A DNA stretch of 64,000 nt from JANNPJ01 sp965200525. Its GTDB lineage: Bacteria > Actinomycetota > Actinomycetes > Actinomycetales > Kineosporiaceae. A program made the translations under genes and the position numbers. The stretch lies in the NCBI GenBank assembly GCA_965200525.1, contig OZ241368.1, forward strand, positions 744,001 to 808,000, in the 5' to 3' direction. The notes below the pieces were generated by a model that saw nothing but the letters and a program-made list of their open reading frames with translations, ran no database searches and was not told the origin of the DNA. Below, piece after piece: positions 24,909-33,877 of this stretch. Positions within the stretch are counted from its first letter, which is position 1. Every line of letters starts with the position of its first letter.

Positions 24909-26345
24909 ATGAGTGCGGCAACCGTGCCGTCGCCCACGGCCAGGCTCTCGCCCGAGGGGCCCGAGCCGCAGGATGGCATCAGCCCCAGCCCGGCTCGGCC
25001 GGTCCCGGCCTGGTGGCGGGACACGGCCGGGGCCGCGGCCTGGGCGAGCATGCTGGTGGTAATCGCCCTCTGGGTCTCGACGGGCGGCCTGGGCCAGTTC
25101 GGCTCGCTCGGCGACGGCCTGACCAGCCTGGGCCGGATCACCGGCCTGATCGCCTCCGACCTGCTGCTGATCCAGGTGCTGCTGATGGCCCGCATCCCGG
25201 TGGTGGAGCAGGCCTACGGGCAGGACGAGCTGGCCCGGCGGCACCGGCTGGTCGGTTTCTGGTCGTTCAACCTGATGCTGGCCCACGTCGGTTTCATCAC
25301 GCTCGGCTACGCGCTGACCGGCCACGCGAACCCGGTCCGCGAGTTCATCACCCTCGACCTGGACTATCCCGGCATGCTGTTGGCCCTGGCCGGCACGCTG
25401 CTGCTGACCTTGGTCGCGGCGACGTCGATCCGGATGGCCCGGCGCAAGCTGCGCTACGAGTCCTGGCACCTGCTGCATCTGTACGCCTACCTCGGCGTCG
25501 GCCTGGCCCTGCCGCACCAGCTCTGGACCGGGGCCGACTTCCTGGCCAATCGGTGGGCCACCGTCTACTGGTGGGGGCTCTGGGCGGCCACCGCCGGCGC
25601 CGTCCTGATCTGGCGGATCGCCCTGCCGCTCTACCGCACCCTGCACCACCAGGTCCGGGTCGAGAACGTGATCCGGGAATCCCCGGACGTCGTGTCGGTG
25701 GTCCTGCGCGGGCGTGACCTGCACCGGCTGGCCGCCGCCGGGCAGTTCCTGAGCTGGCGGTTTCTCGACGGGCCAGGCTGGAGCCGGGCCAACCCGTACT
25801 CGCTGTCGGCCGCCCCCACTCGGGACCGGATGCGGATCACGGTCAAGGATCTCGGTGACGGCAGCGCCCGGCTGAGCCGGTTGCGACCGGGCACCCGGGT
25901 GATCGTCGAGGGCCCGTACGGGCGGATGCACGCCGGGGTCCGCAGCCGCCGCAAGGTCACCCTGATCGCCTCCGGCATCGGCATCACCCCGCTGCGGGCC
26001 CTGATGGACGAGCTGGCGCACCGGCCGGGCGAACTGACCCTGATCTATCGGGCCCGCTCGGTCGTGGATCTGGTGTTTCGCGACGAGCTCGACGCGATCT
26101 CGGCCCGCACCGGAGCCCGGATCTTCTACGCCGTCGGCCCGCGAATCGCCGGTCGGGCCACCTGGCTGCCCGACTACGCCCGTCACCTCAGCGACGTCGA
26201 GGCGCTGCGGCAACTCGTGCCGGACGTGGCCGAGCACGACGTCTTCATCTGTGGCGCGGACGCCTGGATGCAGGCCGTCCGCTCGGCCGCGCTCGGAGCC
26301 GGCGTCCCGGAACGGCATCTCCACCTCGAGCGGTTCACCTGGTGA
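24909..26345 (+). CDS. Ferric-reductase-like transmembrane flavoprotein
   Basis: A 478-aa protein started at the ATG behind GGGAGGAG. Residues 45-260 hold about six membrane helices with the ferric-reductase haem pattern (HRLVGFWSFNLMLAHVGF and ESWHLLHLYAYLG provide His ligands). From about 275 there is an FAD-binding (NPYSLSAAPT, residues about 300) and NAD(P)-binding (ASGIGITPLRAL; FICGADAWMQAV) cytosolic domain. It should carry electrons from NAD(P)H to the outer side of the membrane. Together with the following FMN-binding protein and ApbE it forms an operon that resembles flavin-based extracellular electron transfer or MsrPQ-like redox relays. Confidence 0.9.
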   Translation: MSAATVPSPTARLSPEGPEPQDGISPSPARPVPAWWRDTAGAAAWASMLVVIALWVSTGGLGQFGSLGDGLTSLGRITGLIASDLLLIQVLLMARIPVVEQAYGQDELARRHRLVGFWSFNLMLAHVGFITLGYALTGHANPVREFITLDLDYPGMLLALAGTLLLTLVAATSIRMARRKLRYESWHLLHLYAYLGVGLALPHQLWTGADFLANRWATVYWWGLWAATAGAVLIWRIALPLYRTLHHQVRVENVIRESPDVVSVVLRGRDLHRLAAAGQFLSWRFLDGPGWSRANPYSLSAAPTRDRMRITVKDLGDGSARLSRLRPGTRVIVEGPYGRMHAGVRSRRKVTLIASGIGITPLRALMDELAHRPGELTLIYRARSVVDLVFRDELDAISARTGARIFYAVGPRIAGRATWLPDYARHLSDVEALRQLVPDVAEHDVFICGADAWMQAVRSAALGAGVPERHLHLERFTW

Positions 26346-26392
26346 AACCGACTGCACCCGAACAAGAAGCCCGAAGACGAACAGGAGGAAGC

Positions 26393-26890
26393 ATGCGCCG
26401 CATCGCGGTCGCGGTGATGAGCACGATCAGCGGCCTGGTGCTGCTGTTCAGCTACCACACCAGCCTCAACCACAACGACACCGCCCTGCCCGCGAGCCCG
26501 ACGGCCGACGACTCGGTGGCCGACTCGGCGGCCGACGCCCCGGCCACGCCGACCCCGAGCGCCTCCGCCACTGATTCCGCCGGCAGCAGTAGCTCCGGCA
26601 GCCAGAAATCGTCGGCGGGCACGTTCACCGGCGAGGTGGCCCAGACCCGGTGGGGGCCGGTGCAGGTCGAGATCACGGTCAAGAACGGCAAGATCACCAC
26701 GGCCCAGGCCGTGCAGTACCCGAACGGCAACGGGCGCGACCAGGAGATCAACGCCTACGCCGTCCCGGCGCTGAACCAGGCCACGGTCAGCGCCCAGAGC
26801 GCGCAGATCGATGCCCTTTCCGGCGCGACCGTGACCAGCGACGGCTACATCCAGTCGCTGCAGTCGGCGATCGACAAGGCCGGCCTGTGA
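26393..26890 (+). CDS. Secreted FMN-binding-domain protein
   Basis: A 165-aa protein with an N-terminal hydrophobic helix (residues about 4-20), a Ser/Ala/Pro-rich linker and an FMN_bind domain (about 75-165). The flavinylation motif SGAT places FMN on Thr146. The flavin would be attached by the ApbE enzyme encoded next. AGGAGGAA precedes the ATG. It probably takes electrons from the ferric-reductase-like partner outside the cytosol. Confidence 0.93.
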   Translation: MRRIAVAVMSTISGLVLLFSYHTSLNHNDTALPASPTADDSVADSAADAPATPTPSASATDSAGSSSSGSQKSSAGTFTGEVAQTRWGPVQVEITVKNGKITTAQAVQYPNGNGRDQEINAYAVPALNQATVSAQSAQIDALSGATVTSDGYIQSLQSAIDKAGL

Positions 26891-27711
26891 GCGTCCTGCC
26901 CACCGACCTCCCCGCGCTGCTGTTCCAGACCGCCGACTCCTCCGGGAGCATCGGCCGGTTCGTGCACGTCGAGCAGGTCATGGGGCTGCCGATCAGCATC
27001 CATGTGCGCGGCCCCGGACTGGCGGCCCAGGTCGCGACCGCACCGGTGAGGGCGGCGATCGCCCGCGCCGTCAGCACTCTGCACGCCGTCGACGCCACGT
27101 TCAGCACCTACCGCCCGGGCAGCGCGGTCAGCCGGATCCAGCGCGGCGAGCTCAGCCTCATCGACACCGGAGCCGACGTGCAGGAGGTCGCGGCCCTGTG
27201 CCGGCGGGCCCACGAAGTCACCGACGGCTGGTTCGAGGCCTGGCTGCCGCCGCAGCGCCGGTTCGACCCCACCGGCCTGGTCAAGGGCTGGGCGGTGGAG
27301 CGCGTCGGCGCCGAACTGGTGGCCGCCCTGCCCGGGCACGACGTCCTGATCAACGCCGGTGGGGACGTCGTGGTGGCCTGCACCCGCACCGACACCCCGG
27401 ACTGGGTGATCGCCGTCGAGAACCCGGCCGACCGCAGCCAGGTGCTGGCCACGTTCAAGCTGCGCACCGGTGCGGTGGCCACCTCCGGCACCGCGGCCCG
27501 GGGCCAGCACATCCTCGATCCGCGCACCGGCGAGCCCGCTGCGGACGGCCTGCGCGCGGTCACCGTGATCGGGCCGTCCCTGATGTGGGCCGACATCCAC
27601 GCCACGGCCGCCTTCGCCCAGGGAGCAGCCTCCCGTGACCGTCTGGCCGCGCTCGGCGATCACGTGGCCCTGATCGTGGACGCGGCCGGCCGCCAGGTGG
27701 TCACGCCGTAG
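26887..27711 (+). CDS. apbE: FAD:protein FMN transferase (ApbE family)
   Basis: A 274-aa protein started at the GTG that overlaps the previous TGA by 4 bp. It shows MGLPISIHV near residue 32, FSTYRPGSAVSRI, DPTGLVKGWAVERV, LINAGGDV and GTAARGQHILDPRTG, all typical of ApbE. The Mg-binding Asp/Thr residues near ADIHATAAFA are present. No lipobox or signal peptide is seen, which is shorter than many ApbE proteins. It should transfer FMN to Thr146 of the adjacent protein. Confidence 0.93.
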   Translation: MSVLPTDLPALLFQTADSSGSIGRFVHVEQVMGLPISIHVRGPGLAAQVATAPVRAAIARAVSTLHAVDATFSTYRPGSAVSRIQRGELSLIDTGADVQEVAALCRRAHEVTDGWFEAWLPPQRRFDPTGLVKGWAVERVGAELVAALPGHDVLINAGGDVVVACTRTDTPDWVIAVENPADRSQVLATFKLRTGAVATSGTAARGQHILDPRTGEPAADGLRAVTVIGPSLMWADIHATAAFAQGAASRDRLAALGDHVALIVDAAGRQVVTP

Positions 27712-27724
27712 AAGACTGAGCGGC

Positions 27725-28165
27725 ATGAGCCACGTAACGAGACCGCGGTCGCCGATCGTCGGCCCCGACCCGATCCGCGACCGGGAAGCCATGATCAGCC
27801 AGATGCGCCCGCGCCTGCGGTCGGGAGCCTATGTCTTCACGGTGAGCCCGAATGGCACCGCCCCGCCGGGCCTGCACCCGGTGATGACGTTCACCGAGGA
27901 CGAGGGCCTGACCCTGATCCTGAGCCAGGACGACGCCGACCGGGCCGGCCTGCCCTACGACCTCGTCACCGGGTGGATCACCCTCCAGGTGACCAGCGCG
28001 CTGGACGGGGTCGGGCTGACCGCGGCGGTCGGCACCGCTCTGGCCGAGGCCGGGATCGCCTGCAACATGGTGGCCGGGGCCTATCACGATCACCTCTTCG
28101 TCCCGCTCGCGCAGGCCGCTCACGCCGTCCACCGGCTCGAAGAACTGGCCGCCGGAACGGGGTAG
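27725..28165 (+). CDS. ACT-domain protein
   Basis: A 146-aa cytosolic protein with two ACT-like halves; the second, WITLQVTSALDGVGLTAAVGT with AEAGIACNMVAGAYHDHLFV, is characteristic of ACT_7-type small-molecule-binding proteins. ACT domains bind amino acids. It lies 13 bp after apbE and could be transcribed with it, though the role is unrelated in any obvious way. Ligand unknown. Confidence 0.82.
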   Translation: MSHVTRPRSPIVGPDPIRDREAMISQMRPRLRSGAYVFTVSPNGTAPPGLHPVMTFTEDEGLTLILSQDDADRAGLPYDLVTGWITLQVTSALDGVGLTAAVGTALAEAGIACNMVAGAYHDHLFVPLAQAAHAVHRLEELAAGTG

Positions 28166-28175
28166 CCAGCAACTA

Positions 28176-28195
28176 GCAACTTGATGCATAGTTGC
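28176..28195. promoter_or_regulatory. Candidate PadR operator
   Basis: GCAACT-TGATGCAT-AGTTGC (28176-28195) is a dyad with 6-bp arms around an 8-bp spacer that is itself centred on ATGCAT. It ends 4 bp before the ATG of the PadR regulator; a second GCAACT half-site lies at 28169-28174. A PadR dimer could use it for autorepression of its ABC operon. Confidence 0.6.
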
Positions 28196-28199
28196 GGGC

Positions 28200-28736
28200 A
28201 TGTCGCTGGGTCATGTGCTGCTGGGCCTGCTCGTGCCGGGTCAACGCCACGGGTACGAGCTGAAACGCACCTATGACGTGCGGTTCCCTCTGGCCCGGCC
28301 GCTGGCCAGCGCGCAGGTCTACGCGACGCTGGCCCGGCTGGCCCGGGACGGTTTCGTAGCCGCGGGCGGCACCGAACGGGTCGGCGGCCCGGACCGGATC
28401 GCCTACGTCCTCACCCCCCAGGGGCAGGCCGAGCTGCGGCGCTGGCTGGAGGAGGTCGAGGAGCCGAGCCCGTTCGTCAGCAACCCCCTGGCCGTGAAGG
28501 TGACGCTGGCCGCGCTGACCTCCGGGGACGACGCCGCGCGCGGTTACCTGCGCCGGCAACGGGAGGCCCACCTGATCCGGATGCGCGAGTACACCCGGAT
28601 CAAGTCCGACCCCGCGACCGGCCTGGCCCAACTGCTCGACGCCGACTACGCCCTGGAACACCTGAACGCCGACCTGACCTGGATCGACAACGCGCTGGCC
28701 CGGGTCCGGGCCCTGACTGAGGAGCTCAACTCATGA
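28200..28736 (+). CDS. PadR-family transcriptional regulator
   Basis: A 178-aa regulator: winged helix (residues 1-90, HVLLGLLVPGQRHGYELKR, VYATLARLARDGFVAA..ERVGGPDR.AYVLT) and a long C-terminal helical dimerisation domain. It overlaps the ABC ATPase gene by ATGA. In many actinobacteria a PadR protein represses an adjacent ABC exporter until a toxic compound binds; the dyad directly upstream supports autoregulation. Confidence 0.93.
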   Translation: MSLGHVLLGLLVPGQRHGYELKRTYDVRFPLARPLASAQVYATLARLARDGFVAAGGTERVGGPDRIAYVLTPQGQAELRRWLEEVEEPSPFVSNPLAVKVTLAALTSGDDAARGYLRRQREAHLIRMREYTRIKSDPATGLAQLLDADYALEHLNADLTWIDNALARVRALTEELNS

Positions 28737-29449
28737 CCCGACCCACCCCTGTCGGCGGCGGCGCCGTGGCCTCCATCGAACCGGCCGGGCCGTTGCGGGC
28801 CGAGGCCCTGGTGAAGTCCTACGGCTCCTCGCCGGCCCTGCGCGGGATCGACTTCAGCGCCGCCCCGGGCGAGATCGTGGCCATCACCGGACCGTCCGGA
28901 TCGGGCAAGTCGACCCTGTTGCTGTGCCTGGCCGGGATCGTGGCGCCGGACTCGGGCTCGGTGAGCTTCGACGGGCAGCGGGTCGACCAGCTCGGCGAGT
29001 CCGAACGGTCCCGCTTGCGCCGCAGCGTGTTCGGCGTGCTGTTCCAGTTCGGTCACCTGGTACCGGAGTTGACCGCGGCCGAGAACGTGGCCATCCCGTT
29101 GCTGCTCAACGGGGCCCGCCGGCGCGAGGCACTGGCCGAAGCCGGTTCGTGGCTGGACAGTTTCGGGGTCGGCGAGCTGGCCGCCAAGCGGCCGACCCAG
29201 ATGTCGGGCGGGCAGGCCCAACGAGTGGCCGCGGCCCGGGCCCTGGTCACCCGACCGCGGGTGCTGTTCGCCGACGAGCCCACCGGCGCCCTCGACACCC
29301 TGGCCGGCGAGCAGGTGATGGCTCACCTGACCCGGGCCGCGCGCACCACCGGGACGACCGTGCTGCTGGTCACCCACGACGCCAAGGTCGCGGCCTACGC
29401 CGACCGCGAGGTCGTCATCCGCGACGGCCTGAGCGAGGAACTGCGATGA
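28733..29449 (+). CDS. ABC exporter ATP-binding protein (LolD/MacB type)
   Basis: A 238-aa ATPase with Walker A GPSGSGKST, Q-loop region LFQFGHLVPELTAAEN, signature MSGGQAQRVAAARAL, Walker B VLFADEP, D-loop GALD and H-loop THD. It lies between a PadR regulator (ATGA overlap) and an FtsX-like permease (ATGA overlap). It would drive export or membrane extraction of a substrate, likely a toxic lipophile or antimicrobial. Confidence 0.95.
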   Translation: MTRPTPVGGGAVASIEPAGPLRAEALVKSYGSSPALRGIDFSAAPGEIVAITGPSGSGKSTLLLCLAGIVAPDSGSVSFDGQRVDQLGESERSRLRRSVFGVLFQFGHLVPELTAAENVAIPLLLNGARRREALAEAGSWLDSFGVGELAAKRPTQMSGGQAQRVAAARALVTRPRVLFADEPTGALDTLAGEQVMAHLTRAARTTGTTVLLVTHDAKVAAYADREVVIRDGLSEELR

Positions 29450-30972
29450 GCGCGCCGACGGCTCCACCGATGACGACGACCGAGCCGAAACCGCACCGCC
29501 GGATGCGGCTCTCGACGTTGCTGTGGCTGGCCGCCTCGGGCGGGCGGGCCGACCGGACCCGGATCGCGCTGACCGCCGGCGGCGCCGCGATCGGCACCCT
29601 GGCCCTGGCCGGCGCCGCGACCGTGATCGCGACCGGAGCTCACGACGGCCCATACACCAGCGACCTGCTCAACCAGCCAGGCCTTCATCCCGGAGTGGCC
29701 GCCGCGCTCGTCCTGCTCTGCGTGCCGGTACTGGCCTTCGTCGGGCAGTGCGCCCGGATCGGGGCCCCGGCCCGGGACCGCCGGCTGGCCTCGCTGCGCC
29801 TGCAGGGGGCCACCCCGGCCGACGTCGTGCGGGTCGCCGCCGGCGAGACCGGGGTGTCGGCCACGCTCGGGACGGCGGTCGGGCTGGGCCTGTTCTTCGT
29901 GCTCCGAGCCGTGCTGAACCATCCGGTACTGGCCACCTACAGCGTCGACCGCGACGTCACGTACGACAACGGCAGCATCGGCATCGAGACCGTCAAGGTC
30001 ACCGGCCCGGCCCTGCGGTTGCCCACCGACGTTCTGCCGTCCTGGCCGGCCCTGCTGGTCATCGCCCTGCTGCTCCCGCTGGCCTCGGCCTTCTTCACCA
30101 CCTGGGCCCTGCGGCGGGTGGCGATCACGCCGTTCGGCGTGGTCCGGGCCGAGCAGCACCGTCCGGCCCGGGTGGTGCCGGGTGTGATGTTCGTGGCCGG
30201 CACCGCCGCGATGGCCACCTTCGCCACCGGCCAGCGCCTGCTGCACCAGGAGAACAACTCGCCGACCGTGACCGGCCTGACCTTCTTCGGGCTGTTCCTG
30301 ATCACCGGCCTCGGCCTGCTGATGAGCACCAGCGCCCTGTCGAACGCGATCGGCACGCTGCTGGCCCGGGGAACCCGACGGCCGGCCCTGCTGCTAGCCG
30401 GCCGCCGGCTGATCGCCGCTCCGTACCAGGCCGGGCGGGCCAACGCCGCCCTGCTGTTCATCGTGCTGCTGTGGGCCTTCACCCAGGGGTACCGGCTCCA
30501 GTTGCTGGCCACTGTCGACTCCGAGAACGACTTCTACGAGCGCACTCTCGCCCTGGTCAACGTGGGCTTCGCGGCCGGAGCGCTGATCGCCGCGGCCGGT
30601 CTGCTGATCGGCACGGTCGAGGGAGTGATCAGCCGGCGACGCACCCTGGCCGCGATGAGCGCGGTCGGCATTCCCCGGGCGGTGCTGCACCGGGCCGTGC
30701 TGGCCGAGGCCATCCTGCCCCTGGTGCCGGCCGTGCTGCTGGCCGCCGGGGCCGGAATCCTCGGCGCCCGGGGCATGCTGGGCACCAGCGTTCACCAGCA
30801 GGATCTGCTCGCCGACGGGTCGGTCACCTTTCACGTCGTCCAGCTGCCGATCCCCTGGACGTCGCTGGGTCTGCTGGTGGCGGGCACCCTGCTGGCGATC
30901 CTGCTGGCCTCGCTCACCGCCCTGCCCTTGCTCGCCCGCAGCATCGACCCGGCCGAACTGCGCGCCTCCTAA
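29446..30972 (+). CDS. FtsX-like ABC permease
   Basis: A 508-aa membrane protein started at the ATG overlapping the ATPase stop. Helices are predicted at about residues 40-62, 82-103, 128-150, 195-215, 243-262, 280-300, 333-352, 370-395, 415-440 and 475-500, with a long extracytoplasmic loop after the third. It is the permease of the PadR-ABC operon. The 3' end overlaps the convergent PPOX gene by 4 bp. Confidence 0.92.
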   Translation: MSAPTAPPMTTTEPKPHRRMRLSTLLWLAASGGRADRTRIALTAGGAAIGTLALAGAATVIATGAHDGPYTSDLLNQPGLHPGVAAALVLLCVPVLAFVGQCARIGAPARDRRLASLRLQGATPADVVRVAAGETGVSATLGTAVGLGLFFVLRAVLNHPVLATYSVDRDVTYDNGSIGIETVKVTGPALRLPTDVLPSWPALLVIALLLPLASAFFTTWALRRVAITPFGVVRAEQHRPARVVPGVMFVAGTAAMATFATGQRLLHQENNSPTVTGLTFFGLFLITGLGLLMSTSALSNAIGTLLARGTRRPALLLAGRRLIAAPYQAGRANAALLFIVLLWAFTQGYRLQLLATVDSENDFYERTLALVNVGFAAGALIAAAGLLIGTVEGVISRRRTLAAMSAVGIPRAVLHRAVLAEAILPLVPAVLLAAGAGILGARGMLGTSVHQQDLLADGSVTFHVVQLPIPWTSLGLLVAGTLLAILLASLTALPLLARSIDPAELRAS

Positions 30973-31634
30973 CAACCGCGGGCCCAGCCGCTGACGTGCT
31001 CGGGTACGGCCGTCGCGGTTCGCAGGTCCGGCGCCGGCCGGGCCGGGCCGGGCACCGTCGACAGCGGCAGAACTCCGGCCCAGTAGGGCAGGTCGAGGTC
31101 CGGCTCGTCGTCCACCGGCGGCCCGCTGCGGGCCTTGAGCGAGACCTGCTCGAGGTCGAGGCGCAGCACGGTGGTGGCGGCCGATTCGCGCCGGTCGGGC
31201 CCCCGCACCGCACCTGAGCGGCCCGGCACCACCGCGTCAACCAGGGCGGCGAACGCGGCCTGCTTCTCGGTCTCGTCGGTGACCGGGTGAGCCGTGCCGT
31301 GGATCACCACCGAGCGATAGTTGACCGAGTGGTGGAAGGCCGAGCGGGCCAGCACCAGGCCGTCCAGCAGGGTGGCGGTCACGCAGACCGGCAATCCGCC
31401 GCCCCCGGCCGCCCGCAGGGCCCGGGCCCCGGTGGATCCGTGCAGGTAGAGGTGGTCCTCGACCCGGGCGTGCAACTGCGGCAGCACCACCGGCGCGCCG
31501 TCCATCACGAACCCGACGTGGCAGAGCACCGCCTCGTCGAGCACGGCATGCACGGCGGCCCGGTCGTAGGAGACCCGCTCGCGAGAGCGGGTGGGGGTCG
31601 TCTGGGCGCTCACGTCGTAACTGCCGGAGGACAC
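30969..31634 (-). CDS. PPOX (pyridoxamine-5'-phosphate-oxidase-like) family protein
   Basis: A 221-aa flavin-reductase-fold protein; GTG 31634 is chosen for its AAGGAG site 6 nt upstream. Residues about 20-200 show the split-barrel pattern AVLDEAVLCHVGFVMDGAPVVLP, LYLHGSTGARALRAAGGG, VCVTATLLDGLVLARSAFHHSVNYRSVVIHG and the typical C-terminal RKARSGPPVDD-like segment. This subfamily is often encoded beside a divergent MocR regulator, as here, and binds FMN or F420; the reaction is unknown. Confidence 0.9.
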   Translation of the reverse strand: MSSGSYDVSAQTTPTRSRERVSYDRAAVHAVLDEAVLCHVGFVMDGAPVVLPQLHARVEDHLYLHGSTGARALRAAGGGGLPVCVTATLLDGLVLARSAFHHSVNYRSVVIHGTAHPVTDETEKQAAFAALVDAVVPGRSGAVRGPDRRESAATTVLRLDLEQVSLKARSGPPVDDEPDLDLPYWAGVLPLSTVPGPARPAPDLRTATAVPEHVSGWARGC

Positions 31635-31651
31635 GATCGGCTCCTTGTACT

Positions 31652-31681
31652 GGTACAGTGCCTGGATGGTATCGGTACAGT
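31652..31681. promoter_or_regulatory. Direct-repeat operator between PPOX and MocR genes
   Basis: GGTACAGT occurs at 31652-31659 and 31674-31681, 22 bp apart (two helical turns), in the 31-bp gap between the divergent starts and over the start codon of the regulator. Direct repeats are usual for MocR/PdxR operators. The TACAGT at 31654-31659, 6 bp before the ATG, could also be the -10 of a leaderless transcript. Confidence 0.6.
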
Positions 31682-32985
31682 ATCGAGTGACTGGGCGGAA
31701 CGCCAAGGAGATTTCCGACAGCCTCGAGACCGCGATCCGGGCCGAAGCCCTGCCGCCGGGCCAGCCGCTGCCCAGCGTGCGTTCGCTGGCCGGTGAACTA
31801 CGGGTGGCCCCGGGCACGGTCGCCCTGGCCTACAAGTCGCTGCGCGAGCGGGGGCTGCTGGAGTCGCGCGGCCGCTCGGGCACGTTCGTCCGCCCGCGGC
31901 CGCCGGTGGCCGCCCGCTCGGCCCTGCCCCCGATCGAGGACGGCGTCACCGACCTGACCACCGGGCAGCCCGACCCGGCCCTGCTGCCCGAACTGCCGCC
32001 GCTGAGCGACCTCGGCCCGGCTCCGGCCCCGGCCGCCTTCGTGCTGCCCGAGATCCTGGCCCGCGGCCGGGAGCGACTGGCCGCCGAGGGGGTGCCGGCC
32101 CCGGCGATCACCCTGGCCGGCGGGGGCCTGGACGCGATCGCCCGGGTGCTGTCGGCCCAGCTCCGGCCGGGCGACATCGTCGCGGTCGAGGATCCGGGCT
32201 GGCCGAACGCCCTCGACCTGGTCGCGGCCCTCGGCCTGCGGCGGTTCCCGATCGCGGTGGACGGCGAAGGCCCACTCCCCGAGGCCCTGGCCGCCGCGCT
32301 GCGGGCCGGCGCCGCGGCGGTGATCGTCACCAGCCGGGCCCACAACCCGACCGGGGCCTTCCTCACCCCCGCCCGCGCCGACCAACTGCGGGCGGTCCTG
32401 GCCGGCCACCGGCACACCGTGGTGATCGAGGACGACCACGCCGCCGAGCTGGCCGGGGTCCCCCTGGCCGCCCTGGCCGGGGCCACCGACTCCTGGGCCT
32501 TCGTCCGTTCGGCGTCCAAGCCCTACGGGCCCGACCTGCGGCTGGCCCTGATCGCCGGCGACGAAGCGACGATCGCCCGGGTCGAGGGCCGCACCCGGGT
32601 CAGCTCGGGCTGGGTCTCGACGCTGCTGCAGCGGCTGGTGCTGCACCTGTGGACGAGCGAGCAGACGGCGTCCGTGATCGCGCACTCGGCCGTCGTCTAC
32701 GACCGCCGCCGCGAGCAGCTGATCGCCGAGCTGGCCCACCGGGGCGTGCCCGCGATCGGGGCCACCGGCCTGAACGTGTGGGTCCCGGTGGCCGACGAGA
32801 CCGCCGTGGTCACCGGCTTGCTGCGGGCTCGCTGGGCGGTGGCCCCGGGCAGCCGGTTCCGGCAGGCCAGCGAGCCCGGGGTGCGGATCACGATCAGTGC
32901 CCTGACCAGCGCCACCATCCCCCAGCTGGCCGCCGACCTGGCCACCGCCACCCGCGCCACCCGACACTCGGCCTATTCGACCTGA
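31666..32985 (+). CDS. MocR-type GntR/aminotransferase regulator
   Basis: A 439-aa regulator: GntR winged helix at residues 1-75 (VQYRVTGRNAKEI...LPSVRSLAGELRVAPGTVALAY) and a fold-type-I aminotransferase domain at 95-439, with ASKPYGPDLRLALIAG carrying the PLP lysine position. It is divergent from the PPOX gene and should control it and itself through the direct repeats between them. The start ATG lies within the operator, so the mRNA may be leaderless. Distinct from the MocR protein at 2105-3535. Confidence 0.92.
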   Translation: MVSVQYRVTGRNAKEISDSLETAIRAEALPPGQPLPSVRSLAGELRVAPGTVALAYKSLRERGLLESRGRSGTFVRPRPPVAARSALPPIEDGVTDLTTGQPDPALLPELPPLSDLGPAPAPAAFVLPEILARGRERLAAEGVPAPAITLAGGGLDAIARVLSAQLRPGDIVAVEDPGWPNALDLVAALGLRRFPIAVDGEGPLPEALAAALRAGAAAVIVTSRAHNPTGAFLTPARADQLRAVLAGHRHTVVIEDDHAAELAGVPLAALAGATDSWAFVRSASKPYGPDLRLALIAGDEATIARVEGRTRVSSGWVSTLLQRLVLHLWTSEQTASVIAHSAVVYDRRREQLIAELAHRGVPAIGATGLNVWVPVADETAVVTGLLRARWAVAPGSRFRQASEPGVRITISALTSATIPQLAADLATATRATRHSAYST

Positions 32986-33042
32986 GCAGCCCGAGCGGCC
33001 CGTGATCGATGAGTTCAGCCCGGCGACTTCGTCCTACCCGGC

Positions 33043-33798
33043 ATGGATGAGAACACTCTGCCGAAGGTCGCCTCCCGGGAAGAATGGCTGCGGGCCCGCA
33101 AGGAGCTGCTGCTGCAGGAAAAGGAGTTCACCCGCGCGAAGGATGCGCTGAACACGCGCCGCCGCGAGCTGCCGATGGTCCGGATCGAGAAGGACTACCG
33201 GTTCGAGGGCCCGGCCGGGCCGCTCAGCCTGCTGGAGCTGTTCGACGGCGAGCGCCAGCTCATCGTCCAGCACTTCATGTTCGACCCGAGCTGGGACGAC
33301 GGGTGCGGCAGCTGCACCGCCGCCGTCGACGAGATCTCCGAGGGCCTGCTGCGGCACCTGAAGGCCCGCACCACCACTTTCGCCGTCGTGGCCCGGGCCC
33401 CGCTGGGGAAGCTGGACAAATACTGGGCCGAGCGGGGCTGGACGGTGCCGGTGTACTCCTCGTTCGGGTCGGACTTCAACTACGACTTCCACGTCACCCT
33501 GGACGCCGCGAAGGCGCCGATCCAGTTCAACTACCGCGGTCCGGACGAGCTGGTCGAGGCCGGGATGGACTGGATCCTCAAGACCGCGGACCAGCCGATG
33601 GAGCAGCCCGGCTACAGCTGCTTCCTGCGCGACGGCGACGAGGTGTTCCACACCTACTCGGTGTTCGCCCGGGGCACCGAGGCGGTCGGTGACGGTTACG
33701 GCTTCCTCGACCAGACGGCGCTCGGCCGCCAGGAGGACTGGGAGGAGCCCAAGGGCCGGGCGGTCGGCTCGCGCGGGGCGATCCCAGACTTCAGCTGA
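33043..33798 (+). CDS. DUF899 thioredoxin-fold protein
   Basis: A 251-aa protein with the DUF899 pattern: PKVASREEWLRARKELL, helix KEFTRAKDALNTRRRELPMV, then a thioredoxin-like core (LFDGERQLIVQHFMFDPSW) with DDGCGSCTAAVDEIS and DGYGFLDQTALGRQ. It shows the Cys-x-x-Cys pair CGSC in a peroxiredoxin-like position, so a redox or antibiotic-biosynthetic role is possible, but no reaction is established for the family. Monocistronic. Confidence 0.92.
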   Translation: MDENTLPKVASREEWLRARKELLLQEKEFTRAKDALNTRRRELPMVRIEKDYRFEGPAGPLSLLELFDGERQLIVQHFMFDPSWDDGCGSCTAAVDEISEGLLRHLKARTTTFAVVARAPLGKLDKYWAERGWTVPVYSSFGSDFNYDFHVTLDAAKAPIQFNYRGPDELVEAGMDWILKTADQPMEQPGYSCFLRDGDEVFHTYSVFARGTEAVGDGYGFLDQTALGRQEDWEEPKGRAVGSRGAIPDFS

Positions 33799-33877
33799 GC
33801 CCGGGATCCACCCTGATCGGTGTGGGCCGGGCTAGCGTGGAAGATCACCCGACCTGACGACGACGACAGGGGAAACC

